From: Stenopsyche tienmushanensis
Taxonomy: Eukaryota > Arthropoda > Insecta > Trichoptera > Stenopsychidae
Assembly (NCBI GenBank): GCA_008973525.1
Contig: WACJ01000118.1
Coordinates: 62,001-126,000, forward strand
DNA: 64,000 bases
Direction: 5' to 3'
Part shown: piece by piece, positions 1 to 11,745 of the stretch
Numbering within the stretch: position 1 is the stretch's first letter
Layout: every line of letters begins with the position of its first letter
The notes under the pieces: model-generated
Told to the model about the DNA's origin: nothing
Database searches by the model: none
What the model saw: the letters and a program-made list of their open reading frames with translations, nothing else
Translations under genes and position numbers: made by a program

Positions 1-876
1 TTCTATGGAGCTAATCATCATTCATCTTCTCAGCGAAATGATATAATAGATCATCACAGAGAGGATTTGTTTATAGGTCAAAAAGATCATGGACGCTTAA
101 AAATAAAGCCTAAAAATACACATTTTTTAAAATAAATATTTATTTAGACATTTTTTTTAAATATTTAATGCTAATACCAGTGGAATTAGTTTATCAGACT
201 AGACACCTGAAGACTATCTTATCTCGAGGTCAATGCTACGATTTAAGTATTTTCTACGGATAAACAGCAAATGTTTGTGCATTCCTTGAATAAATAGAAA
301 GATACTCATAGTCAGACTTTCCATCGACTGTTGGAGAGCCAAATCTAAATGAAAATCTGAGCGCAAGCATTTTTTCCGCGAAGAAAACCCAAGATGACGC
401 GATACCGAATGGGAAATGTAATAGCGCATACAATGAGACGTCAGATTATCATCGATAATTCCCATCATGTTTATTGTTCTAAATTGTTTGCTATCGTTTA
501 AAATCAGGCTTACACAATCATTATAATGCTTGGGATCAAGCGACAGCGTTAATAATAGTCATCGTTCTTCAATCATGCGACGAAAACGTTCAGCGACCAT
601 TTGACAGCTTATCTCTGCGTATCATTTAATTGAGTTGATCCAAAAGCGTAAAAATACATACGAAAGAAATTCGGAGATAATATCAATACATATTATGATA
701 ATTAATTAAACGAACCAAATAATGTAATGGAAGATGGACGCGCAACGCCATATATTCAATTGATCCTACTGTATGTATGTAAATTTGGGATTAAAATTTT
801 TATCTAACAGAAATCGTACATTTCACCAGCACGATGAAGGCTACTAACTACATCGAGACATTCCCACCAAAATCTG
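1..876. other. AT-rich stretch with no recognised gene
   Basis: Only short chance reading frames are present on either strand. I see no splice-framed coding segment, RNA gene or terminal inverted repeat here. If the CrebA assignment at 45 kb is right, this lies in or beyond that gene's first intron. Confidence 0.4.
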
Positions 877-1226
877 GACGCTTGGAAACAGCGGCGTAAC
901 TACTAATTGGCGAGCTTAGGCGACATCTAGGGGCAATAACTGTCTAATCTATGTATACATATATGTTTTTCAAATTGTAATATTAACCTATCCCTACCGG
1001 TGATGTATTTACTACACCTCGACTCTAATAATGAGAATATCGATATGAAATATAATAGATACGGGGTTCAAAATTTTTGTATTCTTGTAGTATTATAGTA
1101 TATAAGTATTCATCTGCAGCGACGGAAATAAATAATTTGTCGGGAAATCGGGAATTTTGCGATTTTTAGTCCGTGTCGCAGCAGATAGGAATTTAATCAG
1201 TCACATTGATGGTATTATACGAAAAT
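877..1226 (+). repeat. Dispersed hAT-associated repeat, copy 1
   Basis: This segment shares long near-identical text with 8326-8655, 46028-46325 and the short piece at 54470-54545. Diagnostic words are GATGTATTTACTACA, GAATATCGATATGAAATA and ATAGATACGGGGTTCA, then TTTGTCGGGAAATCGGGAAT. It has no coding capacity. At 46 kb the same sequence lies directly upstream of a hAT transposase C-terminus, so I infer a hAT-derived non-autonomous or internally deleted element. True ends are not resolved because similarity extends past the CAG-starting motif at 889. Confidence 0.65.
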
Positions 1227-1724
1227 GTACAAAATTTTAGAAAAAAACTGAATTATTTCATTATAAAAGTGGATCGTGAGAATTTAGCACAAATATGTAT
1301 ACTACCAAAACGGTCAAAGAATCAAATTTATCAGATGGGTATTTATATATATATAGGATTATCAATAAGATAGGCATATACTAATGGATTAATCTCATAA
1401 TCTCTTGATATTATTATCAACATCCGATAGGAAGCGCCTGATTATTGAATAGGTGGGGGATAAATGAAATAGGATTCAATCTAGGTATTATTGCTTGGGG
1501 CGCTATTTGCGAAGAAACGACTCGATGAAAAAATACCAATAATTAATTTGATTATGCTGTAAATAATTCGTGACATTCAAGCAAATTTGCCCGATAAAAA
1601 TTTCACTTTAAAAATAGAAACATATTTAGATTAACCGAATGTATGAGGCATATCCTGAAAGTAAGTGTACTATTTTTTTTATTTTTTTAGAAAAAGTGTA
1701 TTTAAAAAAAGGCGCCAGACGCCA

Positions 1725-2110
1725 AGTCATTGGAATACGGAGATTGGTTCAAAACATCTCAATCAAATAAGTCCAAGTCTTGATGGCTAAGGCTGTGTGA
1801 GGACGGGCGTTGTCGTGCAACAAGCACACTCCTCTCATCAGCATACCCCTCCTTTTGTTTTGAATGCTTCTTTTGAGTTTTTTAGGGTCTCACAATATCG
1901 TTGTGCATTGATGGTCTCTTCCTGAGGCAGAAATTCGACCAAAATGATGCCTTTTTGGTCCCTAAACACTAAGTCCATTATTATTTTTTGCAGATGGGAA
2001 ATTGGTGACACCAATCTGATGACTGTCTTTTTGATTCAGACGTGTAATGAACCATCCAATTTTTATCTCCAGTAGCAATAGAGGATATCAGGAGATTCCC
2101 ATTTAACACT
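1725..2110 (-). pseudogene. Mariner-family transposase relic
   Basis: Minus-strand translation in broken frames gives mariner landmarks. A first catalytic block reads TGDKNWMVHYTSESKRQ; then come KGIILVEFLPQEETINAQRY and the second catalytic block LLHDNARPHTAL. At least one frameshift lies between the ETINAQRYCE and RRGML blocks, and stops follow ALAIKTWTYLIEMF. The N-terminal HTH region is absent and the D3 block (SPDxxPSDY in intact members) is not intact. This is a dead copy of a DD34D-type transposase that carried out DNA cut-and-paste. Confidence 0.85.
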
Positions 2111-3902
2111 CAGTATAGTCAACTCTTTAAAAATAAATACACACACAATACAATATTGTCATAGTACACTTACTTTCTGGATAAGCCTCGTATATAGTTA
2201 TTCAATATAAAAAACACAAATGATAAAGAAAAATTGCTTTTCCGTCAGTAAACGTTCGTTTTCAATAAGAAACGATACATTTACAACAGCAAATACATAT
2301 TACATGATTCGAGACACTAATTTTATATTATCACACTTTTTTTGGTTGTTTACTTTAGGCAAAAATTCCAAACACCAATTTCTGCTGCAAAACCTCAGAA
2401 AATCTTGAATATTGGTGAATGAATATGAATGTGAACGTCAATTTATGGCAAGAATAAAAAAGGGTTATTTTTTTTATACAAGTTTTGATCCGTTAAAACC
2501 AGTCTATAATTTTTATTTTAATAATATTTTAGATAGATGTGTGTTGATGATATCTGTATACAACGTGTCAAATAATATATTTTCTAAATACGATTTATTG
2601 TCAATTTTTTAAAAACCAATCCGAATATATTTCACCATGTTTGATTATTTCAAAAAAAAATTCGACTTCCATAAAAATTCGTCAAATCCATATTTGTAAA
2701 CTTTTTCGACATTTACACGCTTCCGGTTAACGCACATCCTGTGGCTTTCTTCATAGGAATAATTTATTTGTATTACCCAATATCCTTTCGAATTTTGTGC
2801 GTGCATAATAAGAACGATGCTCACCTGCAACAAAAAAGAAAAAAAATATTTAAAAAAATATTCAGTATCAAAGCGCAATTCGCGCTTTTATTTTGGCAAT
2901 CAATCAAAATTTTTTGCAAAGCCGACCGGTTCGTAAAAACACCCCGTCCGTTCCGTTATTTTCAACTTTGTAAAAAGTGTACGAAAACTCCATTTACCAC
3001 ACAGAGTGCGGTGAAAGATGTTAGCCGAAGAAAAAATCTCACGAGAAGCCAGTCATCATATCTCTTACCGTTAAGCATTGAAGCATTTTGACCAAAGTCA
3101 TTAAAGTCTACTCGAGAAATTTATGTGATGTCAGGTGGCAATTATTAGGCAGTATTTTTTGAAAAAAAAAATGTATACAATAAAACTATGAGGTCGGATG
3201 ACAGCATGTCATACCATTTTTCGAATGGTGGTTGCGTCGTCGGAAAGGTCGTCGTAGAATTTCGTCGCCGATTTTCCTTTTTGCATCATAACATTCGATT
3301 TCATGGCATCATTTGATTGCTTTCACACACGCCAAATATGATAAAGGCGGCTATAAATCGATCGATCGCATTTGAATCAAGAAATATACCACATTCCTGT
3401 TTGATACACGGTTTGATTGGTCTAAGAAATGTGAGAATGCGTCCAGGATTTAATTGCTCACTGACTTTCTGAATGTGTTTCAGATGACTTCCAGGACGAA
3501 TGTTGTGAAGAAATCGAATGATATAAGGAATAAAAATGTATATTGATATATTGTCTTAACACATTACGCGCGGGAATCATAATTTCATCGGCTAAATTGA
3601 GGATTTATTGAAATTATTTTTATAGCACAATTTAGATACATTCCAAAAATATATAGTGGTATATTTAAATTTTTTTTAGGATTTTTTTTTTCAATATAGT
3701 TTTTGTTATGGTTATAGACCACATTCTGCGAGCGTATATGAATTATTTGATAAAGATCATTGAAATGCTCCATAAAAATATTTAACTCTTTGCGGTCCTA
3801 TGTCGAGTCTGGCTCGACATTTTGTTTCTACATTTTTTCTCATAAGTTTCTTTCGTTTTCATATTAAGAAAAAATAAACAATAATTTGTATTGTATCAAA
3901 AC
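2111..3902. other. Intergenic or intronic stretch, no gene recognised
   Basis: The longest frame (2741-3091, plus strand) is lysine- and phenylalanine-rich and resembles nothing I know; it also lacks flanking splice logic. A somewhat GC-richer patch occurs at about 3180-3320. Nothing else is supported. Confidence 0.35.
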
Positions 3903-4573
3903 TTATTGAATAATATATGATCCATTCTGTTCTATTACCTTTTTCCATTTCTCCGGAAGCTTCATAAAGCCTTCTTGCCTAAATTTCCCAGATTTGTTGG
4001 CAAAATATTGATCAAGGTAGATTTTTATATCATTTTTTGAATTAAAATTTTTACCACGTAAAGAATTTTTCAATGAAATAAATAAATAATAATCTGAAGG
4101 GACAATGTCCGGAGAGCATGGAGGATGAGGTAAAACATCCCAGTCAAATGATAATAATTTATTTCTGACGAGCAAAGACACATGAGGCCTGGCGTTATCG
4201 TGATGAAAAACAACGCCTCGTCTGTTCGCTAATTCTGGCCGTTTTCTGGCAATTGCATCCTTTAGATTGTCTAGTTGGAAACAATAATTTGATGAATTGA
4301 TCGTTTCACCTTGCTGAAGTAGCTCATAATAAACTACCCCCTTCTAATCCCACCAAATCTCTTCAAAAAAGATTGGCTATTATATCGTTGGAGAAGAAGA
4401 TCGCATGTTGAAATACGCTGAAGATTATTTGAGTCAGTCAGTTCATGAGGAAGCCACACATCTGAACGATTGATGTAGCCCAATTTTATCAGATGATTGT
4501 GGACGGATGTTCGTAGAATTTCTAACTTGTTAGCTATTTCGCGAACAGTATATCGCGGGTTTTCTTCAACCAT
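3903..4573 (-). pseudogene. Internally deleted mariner transposase
   Basis: The minus strand carries an N-terminal HTH segment (NPRYTVREIANKLEI, then SVHNHLIKLGYINRSDVWLP, HEL) ending at FLKR. It jumps directly to a WD-stop-KGVVYYELLQQGETI block, with TGG mutated to TAG. This is followed by VVFHHDNARPHVSLLV, the D3 block CSPDIVPSDYYLF, and a C-terminus ending in QNGSYIIQ with a stop at 3903. The first catalytic aspartate block (TGDEKW in the family) falls in the deleted interval, so the copy is inactive. The 92-residue C-terminal frame (3903-4181) is still open, suggesting a relatively young copy. Confidence 0.88.
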
Positions 4574-5981
4574 AGCTATATTATTAGATCTGTGTTCATT
4601 AACGAAAAAAACTTATGGGACAACGTACAAGAATCTTTCTGATCATTGGAATTCGATCGCAAATACGCGACTATACTCTTCAAAATGTTAATTATAGACG
4701 AAACGCCTATTGCTATGTCATTATTTAATTTTATGATTGGATGAAGCGTTCATAATTTCGATCAACTCCCCGTTGACAGACGATCAATACGATCCATCTT
4801 CACAATCGCCTCCACACGACCGATTAAGAATTAGATAAAGCCATCAACGACGAACAATCGAATGATGATAATTTGAGCACATTTAGACAGTTATTTTTTG
4901 TGTTAATTAATTTCGATTTAAGCTTGGACAATGCTCATTCCATTCTCCAACCATATGCCGGTTTTCTCATCATCTCCGCAGTGTGGATGCCAAATTGTCC
5001 GAAGCCTAATTGCGACCCAGGCGTCCGGTAAATCATCGCATCGTTGCGGGGCTCGCCGGCGAGCCACGGTTTGGGAGACGCGCGCTATCTTCAATTAATT
5101 ATTCAAAGCAATATTTTTTCCCAAAACCGGTACGCGCATCATCAGGCCAAATTGCAAACAAAAATATTCATGACGCCTGTTTATCTTGGACGACCTGCTG
5201 GTGCGGTTTCGACAGGTCAATTTTGCTAATTTTTCCTCGTGGGTCACTGATCCGGACGGAATGCCTACTATTGCCAAAATATTTTACCGGAGAGGCCCGC
5301 AAGTGAGTCACATGAGGACGTTATTTGAATAATAATCAAGCACTCCTTTTTGGAAAGATTACTTAATAATGCGTAAGCCAAATATACATACGAGAATATG
5401 ATTAAACGAATGAGAGAGAAAGAGAGAAGGTGAAAAAAATGGAGATGGGGTCTTTAACCGTTCTTGGGCACCGTTGTTGTAACCTCTTCCCGGACGCGTT
5501 ATTTTTAACATGTCCTATGCAAATTAGAGACAATCATTGAATAATATACGTCCACCAAATACATAAAATACTTCGTATAGCTGTATAGCAGTAGAAAGAA
5601 TTGAGCTACGACGATAATGAAGCTCTATTGTGTTCTTCTTCTTAATGTGTCATATCTATTATATATAGACGATCTCCATAGGAGACTTTTCTAAAAAGAA
5701 AAAAAAGGTTTTTCCTATAGCGATTTCGGCTTTGCAATCTACAAGACATTTTTGCATAACTTTTTCAAATGCAATAAATCAGAGTAAGCCTCTATGCCTA
5801 TATTTTATTTTTCTATTTCATTTTTTTAATACAAATTATTCGAAATACACAAACAATTTATTTCCATCAATTCACATGAAAATTTGAAATGCGTATTTAA
5901 ACGAGTATCCTCATTTAAGTATTTGAGATGCATCCTGAATGATAATTGAGACTACATCCAGAGGTTAATTAGTAGATAGAT
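4574..5981. other. Non-coding stretch with a GC-richer patch
   Basis: A short word shared with the TTAA-MITE family (AATTCGATCGCAAATACGCG) occurs near 4650, so a fragment of that family may lie at about 4600-4690. The 4930-5290 patch is GC-richer than its surroundings but encodes nothing I recognise; overlapping frames on both strands argue against coding. It may be a conserved regulatory element, which is a guess. Confidence 0.35.
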
Positions 5982-6193
5982 CAGGGGTTTCCAATTGGGT
6001 TCAGGTGGGTCCCTTGGCGATCGATGGGAGCCTTAAAAAGGGTCCATGATATTCCAAAGATGTATTGTGGGTCGATGATAATTTATTCTGTTCAAGGCAA
6101 TTATTAGTATTATGATTGTGTTATATGCTGTATACATAACGAAAATTATTGTTTTGAAAGGAGTCGATATAGGAAAAAAATTGGAAATCCCTG
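5982..6193. mobile_element. hAT-type MITE with near-perfect 8-bp TSD
   Basis: The element begins CAGGGGTTTCCAATTG and ends AATTGGAAATCCCTG, which is an imperfect terminal inverted repeat of about 15 bp. It is flanked by AGATAGAT (5974-5981) and AGATGTAT (6194-6201), an 8-bp target duplication with one mismatch. CAG...CTG ends and 8-bp duplications are hAT hallmarks. The 212-bp interior is non-coding. Confidence 0.85.
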
Positions 6194-6582
6194 AGATGTA
6201 TTATTTTATCTTTAAATGTTAGTCGAATCGGCTAACACGGCATATATTACTTATATTGGTCTTCCGTATCAATTTAATTATTGTCAGCTACTAGTGTTAT
6301 TACTATCAATTCTAAATTTAAATCAGCATTCTGAAAGTAGGCCATTGGCTGATTTGTGGCAATAATGACTATATTGTTTAAAAGATTGATACTTTTGCAA
6401 CTCACTCAAAGATCTCAAATTACTGAATTAACATATCCGCGATAAATCTCCTTTCAAGGTGATCCATCAGCAACGAGGTGCAACGATGAAAGACATTCTC
6501 TCTATTTTACACGTTTTATCTTAAAATACGGTATTCTTATAGCTGTAAGCTTTAAGTGTATGAAATATTATATTATAACGAT

Positions 6583-6866
6583 TTAACCCTTTGAGTATGT
6601 CCACAATTTATTATCCGTACAAATTCACTTATCTGTCAGGATCGCGCAGCATGTATGAAGCTTGTATTTAAATATATAAACACTGTCGATAGCACACAAT
6701 ATTCGGTCATTTATTCAAGTAAACATAAACAATACACTTGAAACCGATCAATTTGGGTTATTATTAGTCGATAAATTTGGGTTATCCGTCTCGATTTTTG
6801 CTTTTTCTGAATGACTTGAATTCGATCGCAAATACGCGATTGAACTCCTCAAATGGCTAAATATGA
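6583..6866 (-). mobile_element. TTAA/CCCTTT MITE, decayed copy
   Basis: It starts TTAACCCTTTGAGTA and contains the family core: GATAGCACACAATATTCGG, then AAACATAAACAATACACTTG, then AGTCGATAAATTTGGGTTA. It is shortened near the other end, where the terminus is degenerate (CTCAAATGGCTAAAT). Orientation is opposite to the copies at 42.2 and 59.0 kb. Confidence 0.75.
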
Positions 6867-8325
6867 TCCTGTACTGAGTGTTCAATACGGGCGTCTAGAC
6901 TCGCTCAGCATCATTTTCTCCCTTCAAAGATCACTCTATTGTGATTTTTTAAAGTGGTTATTGTAAATGTGTTAGATGTATTCCTGTAGCAAAATGTAAT
7001 AAAACTGCATATTGCACACCTCCGCATAAATACTTGGAAGCTAGCAAAATTGAAGTCGTTGAGCCCATTAATATAATAACCACAACAGGGCGTTTATAAA
7101 CAACATTTTTCTCGGATCTATTTTGAGCGCATTTTTGTTTTGTTTGGGTCCGGAAGCCATCAATCTCACTTGACCTTGCAACTCGATCGATAAATCTTCA
7201 TATTTTCGATGCTTTTCATCAGAAGATCTGTTTAAATCGGCTTTTGATGCAATCATCAGAAAAAGAACGCGATCCATTACGCGATGCCTCGACTGGCGGA
7301 GCAACAGCCCGTAAATCATAGGAAACGAGTTCAATGATCATTTTTTAAGTGTGCACGATTCTCAATGCATGCAATCTTAATCAAAACCAATACGAATGCT
7401 AGACAGAACGACGACATTGCTTTTGGGATAATTGGGAGTTTGACAGATGGCAATGCATCATGTTTTATGACTTTGTGCTGAACAAAAAGAAACTTGGATC
7501 AAATACAATCATTGACTGGATCATAAGGGATAAGAAGCATTTGTGATACGAATGCTTGGGATATCCTGGACGGATCAATGAGAATATGTGCTGGCACCAA
7601 GATGCAAATCCGTAGCATGATTGGCTCTTGACTCCAAAGAGCAGTGCATTATATAAATAAAGATATACCTAACTGCATTGCATATCTATCAATTGTGATT
7701 CCGTGGGAATGCTTGATAAATAAAAACCGCTCTAATTAAAGACAAAGATTAAATAAAATATTTTATGGAGCAAAATGATTAAAATTTCTTTACTAAACAT
7801 GAAAAAAAATCTAGGTCTGGTCAAACCTATTTTATTGGCTTAATGAACATAAATAGAAATATCATTTTTTATCGAAACACAAGGATTCCGAACTTTTTTT
7901 AAATTTCTATAAAACCCCTAAAAGGAAAAAGCCAAGGAGATTTGATAAGATCTATACGTAGCTATTATTAAAAAAAACTCATCGCAAAACCATAATGGGT
8001 CTGGTCAGACCATCTTTACAGAGAGAAGGGTTAAATCGCAGGTTTATACTTATAAATTGCTAACAATTGATGCCCTCAAAGTCAACATAATTCAGCCAGA
8101 TTCATGCCAGAAGAGTCATCGAACATTGGACCTCCTGAATACGTGCCATCGAGCAAAGCCGCGGCGGACATTCGAACGATATTATATTCCATATTTAATG
8201 CCATAAAATATTATTTTAAATAAATAAAAAAATAAGTTAATTACTCACACAATTCTCACACATTACTCTTAGTTTTAGGTATTCATGAATCCCGAGATTA
8301 ATAAACGTAATCCCGAAAAATTCGA
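6867..8325. other. No gene recognised
   Basis: A minus-strand frame at 7068-7334 (88 residues) has no family signature. Two short related words, TCTGGTCAAACC (about 7815) and TCTGGTCAGACC (about 8000), flank an AT-rich segment that ends in AAGGGTTAA at about 8028. This could be a TTAA-element edge, but the other edge is not visible. Confidence 0.3.
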
Positions 8326-8655
8326 GACGCTTGGAAACAGTGGCGTAATTATTAATGGGCGAGTTTAAGCGACGCCTAGGGGCTGTAACTGTTTAATCTA
8401 TGTATACATATATATATATATATAGTACATATATGTTTTTCAAATTGTAAAATTAATTTTTCCCTACCGGTGATGTATTTACTACACCTCGACTCTAATA
8501 ATGGGAATATCGATATGAAATATAATAGATACGGGGTTCAAAATTTATGTATTCCTTCGCAATATAATTACGAATCACATCAAAGTATTATAGTATGTAA
8601 GTATTCATCTGCAGCGACGGAAAAAAATAATTTGTCGGGAAATCGGGAATTTTAG
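8326..8655 (+). repeat. Dispersed hAT-associated repeat, copy 2
   Basis: Near-identical to 877-1226 from GACGCTTGGAAACAG through the TTTGTCGGGAAATCGGGAAT block, with a short TA microsatellite (8401-8424) inserted relative to copy 1. A 61-codon frame across it is a by-product of the repeat and not a gene. Confidence 0.7.
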
Positions 8656-10487
8656 ATCAGTAGCGAGCCTATTTTATTATATATTACGGAAACACAACTT
8701 AAACTTTTAGCTAACAATCTTTTGACAATAATATTCTACTACGCACGCCATTGATGTTTTAATTTGTGGAGAATATTCATAGAAAATAGATGATCTTGCA
8801 AAATAATATCATATAGTTTTCTTATTGAATAAAAAGGCAATTCTTTTCGCTTTACCTTATACTTGGTTCTTAATTACAATTCTATAATTTGGTCCCGTAA
8901 TCTTATTATATAATTCTTAGAAGTTGCAATAGGAAACGGTTATAACTCTAAGTTGTGATTGCTTGCCTGTACAATAATAAGAAAAAATACGAATCTCAAT
9001 TCTTAGCATGTCAGTGAGCATTGCAAAATCAATTGTGACATTGTTTGATCCGTTCGGTTCCAGATGCTGTTTGTCTTCAGCTCGCTGGTGTTGGTAACAC
9101 TTTTTGTTTGATCAACGAAAAATAAATTTTAATCATTTCCAGGTGTCATTCCTCGAGTCTGAATAAACGAATGTGTTTTTTTGTGCATTTCAAAGTACCA
9201 CTTCTTATTTGAATTCCACAAAAACACATATCGAAGCGACTCTGTTAAAGTCATTACAGTGCTCAAATATTTGAACAGTCGTCTGTGGTATTAAATTTAT
9301 TGTCAGTGCGATGATTCCTTCGTAAGTATCGTATGTGTGTCAGATTATATCATCTATCGTAGACGAAAACAATTCCAGCAGAAAACACGCTATAAATTAC
9401 TGTGCCTTATTAATAACATCGATATTGACAGAAAACTATCACAAATGTGTGTAACAATCGGCCAAGAATACATAGAGCAGATTTATCGATTTCGAATACC
9501 TATAAATAGGAGAGCCATCTTTTGGCGGGCGGCGTTTAAGAAAAAACCAATTATTTGGGAGTAGATTCGATCCCAGTACCGCGAAGCACAAATGTAAAAT
9601 AATTCCACACGTGGTTTCGTTTTAACGACTGCTCGAACATAAATTCGGTGGAAATTTATGCGTTTTTAACGATATATAAATTGTGTAGCATTAAAATCGA
9701 GTCCATCGCACCGAACACTTGCAGTAATTTCGGCGCCCGGGGCGATGTAAAAAAAAGTCCGCGATTATGTAATTGTACAAGAAATCGAATCATAGCGTGC
9801 CATAATAATTATAAATTAAAATATTTTTTGTGGATAAATGTAACCTTTTAAATTTATGTCATGTAAGTCAAGTCTCTGTATGCGATTTAATTTCTCGGGC
9901 GTGCCGTCATCGCTTCGAAAAGTTTGGACGAGTTTTTTTTATTGGTCTAAAATGTCAAAAATCCGAGTGGAAAAGAAAATTTGGCCCCAATCACAAGCCT
10001 ACGAAATTGGATCTAGAGATTTCCCAATGCCCCTTTCTAGTTATGGCAAGAAGTTGGTGAGTGGGTTTAAGCCCAATGCGTTCCGGGCTGTTCATGCGTA
10101 AAAAAATGGTTCACCGTCATGAAGTCTCGCAGTTGGGAGCTTTCTCCCTAAAGACCATTTGTAATAATAAAGTATTATCTTTAACCAAACAACTTTCTGC
10201 ATTAAACATTATCTGCGCTAAACTTATAATATAGTTTTTTTTTAATGCCATTTCATTTTCGCAATACTGACATAATATATGACGTCAATATGAATTGTAT
10301 TCATCTTGATTGAATTTCCTTAGCTGAAAATAATGTAAAAATAGAAAATTTAATTTGCATTAATTTGATACAATGATACGACCCGTTTTCCATTTATATG
10401 TATATTTTATTTTAGGCTTAATGTCCTAAGTGTCAGGGTTGTCGAAATAGATTTTTTTTTCAACATTTCTTCAAAATTCAAATTTTA
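8656..10487. other. No gene recognised; repeat fragment at the left edge
   Basis: At 8665-8730 there is a fragment of the GTGAAAC-ended repeat family (word ATTTTATTATATATTACGGA, then CACAACTTAAACTTTTAGCTAA). The 9337-10101 interval carries several overlapping short plus-strand frames without splice logic or recognisable domains. Confidence 0.35.
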
Positions 10488-10640
10488 GACCGTGCGAGCC
10501 GCGGAATAGGGTTTGTCTCCAGACAAATAAATTCAACGGCGTCAGGTCTGGTGACCGTGCGAGCCATGGAATAGGGTACGTCCCCAGATAAAGAAATCCA
10601 GTGGTGTCAGGTCTGGTGATTGTGGAAACCACGGAATAGG
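10488..10640 (-). repeat. 65-bp tandem repeat made from a transposase motif
   Basis: About 2.4 copies with period 65 (unit starts at 10488, 10553 and 10618; each unit contains CGGAATAGGG or TGGAATAGGG). Read on the minus strand, two units translate to PDLTPLDFFIWG and PDLTPLNLFVWR. This resembles the third catalytic-aspartate block of mariner/Tc-like DDE transposases (PDLTPLDFFLWG style). It therefore looks like a tandem duplication inside a dead transposase. Confidence 0.65.
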
Positions 10641-10904
10641 GCTGCCAAAATACGACTTACTGAATGATTTATGACATGTAGCATATCGTTGATGCCATAT
10701 CATCATCGTAAGACAATCTTCAATTTGAGGCAGAGTTAATTATAAATAAACACTGTGGAAAGCATACAAGACCACGTCATTTCTTTACATAAACAATACA
10801 CAAAAAATCGATTCATTTGCTCCTGCTTTAGAAGGAAATGATAATTGGACAAAGACTTATTCAACAAGCAGCGACGAACAGGAAGCAATTAAATAAATAA
10901 TAAA

Positions 10905-11100
10905 TACTGTTGATAGCACAAAATATCTTGAAATCGAAATCATTTAGGCGATAAATTTGGGCTAACAATCTGTACAATCGTGGGATGTTCGCAGGAAAGC
11001 TCTCCGTCTCTGTCTCCCGAGCTCAATATATAAGAGTGCTCTTTCGAATAAGTGGAGGGTGGTCGCAAGCCCTGGGATAGTACTCCTTTATGGGCTACAG
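10905..11100 (-). repeat. Partial MITE related to the TTAA/CCCTTT family, alternative end
   Basis: It shares the core words ACAATCGT, CTCTCCGTCTCTGTCTC and GAGCTCAATATATAAGAGTG with other copies. Its outer end is GGGATAGTACTCCTTTA instead of the CCTCTTTAAAGGG end. The same alternative end appears in inverted orientation at about 28970-29010, so a second subfamily exists. Confidence 0.6.
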
Positions 11101-11389
11101 GCGAAATTTTGGGTGTTTTTTTCAAAATTTTGAATAAAAAATCTATTTCGATAAGCCTATAAAGATATGTATAGTATGAACATATCGTGTGTGTGAATTA
11201 AAATTTATCTAAAGAATTTGGGTAATGTCATCATCATCATCATAGTGCAGCCACTAACAGTCCACTACAGAACTATGGGCCTCTTCTTGGGTAATGTAAA
11301 TAGATTTAAATGGGCATATTGCCTTCTATTCCATTAAACGTATATGGACAATATATAATGATCCAAAGCCTGCAGAACTGGAACTGTGA

Positions 11390-11745
11390 AATTAAAATCG
11401 CAGAATGAAAGATCCACAATCGCAGATTTGCAATCGCATCGCAAAAGAAAGTGAAGAACTGGGACTTGAGATAAAAAGAGGCAAGACGAAAGCAGTGGTG
11501 ATTGACAGAGCAAAGAAACTAAGTCAAAATAACATAAATTATCTATCTCGATTCCAGCATATCTATAGGTAGGGAGTGCAAAAAATATGTTAAAAGACGT
11601 ATTGGATCGGAAAAAAACGCCATGGAGAAATCATCGAAGGAGAGACTGAAGCATATCCGACACCATGTTGAACTTGCTCGTCTAGTTATCAATGTGTGTC
11701 TTCCGCATATTCTGCAATTGTTTGGACGTCAAAAGTATAACAGTT
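11390..11745 (+). pseudogene. LINE reverse-transcriptase relic
   Basis: Plus-strand frames give IAKESEELGLEIKRGKTKAV, the segment usually found after the catalytic YADD of insect non-LTR retrotransposons. After a short gap they give ECKKYVKRRIGSEKNAMEK and then HHVELARLVINVCLPHILQ. This matches the post-RT thumb region (RRIG..K.AM, ..LV...LP.L.YG) of RTE/Jockey-type elements. Upstream, at about 11229-11290, TCATCATCATCAT followed by CCACTACAGAACTATGGGCC resembles a motif common in insect LINE tails. It is broken by stops and frameshifts and is not functional. Confidence 0.7.
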
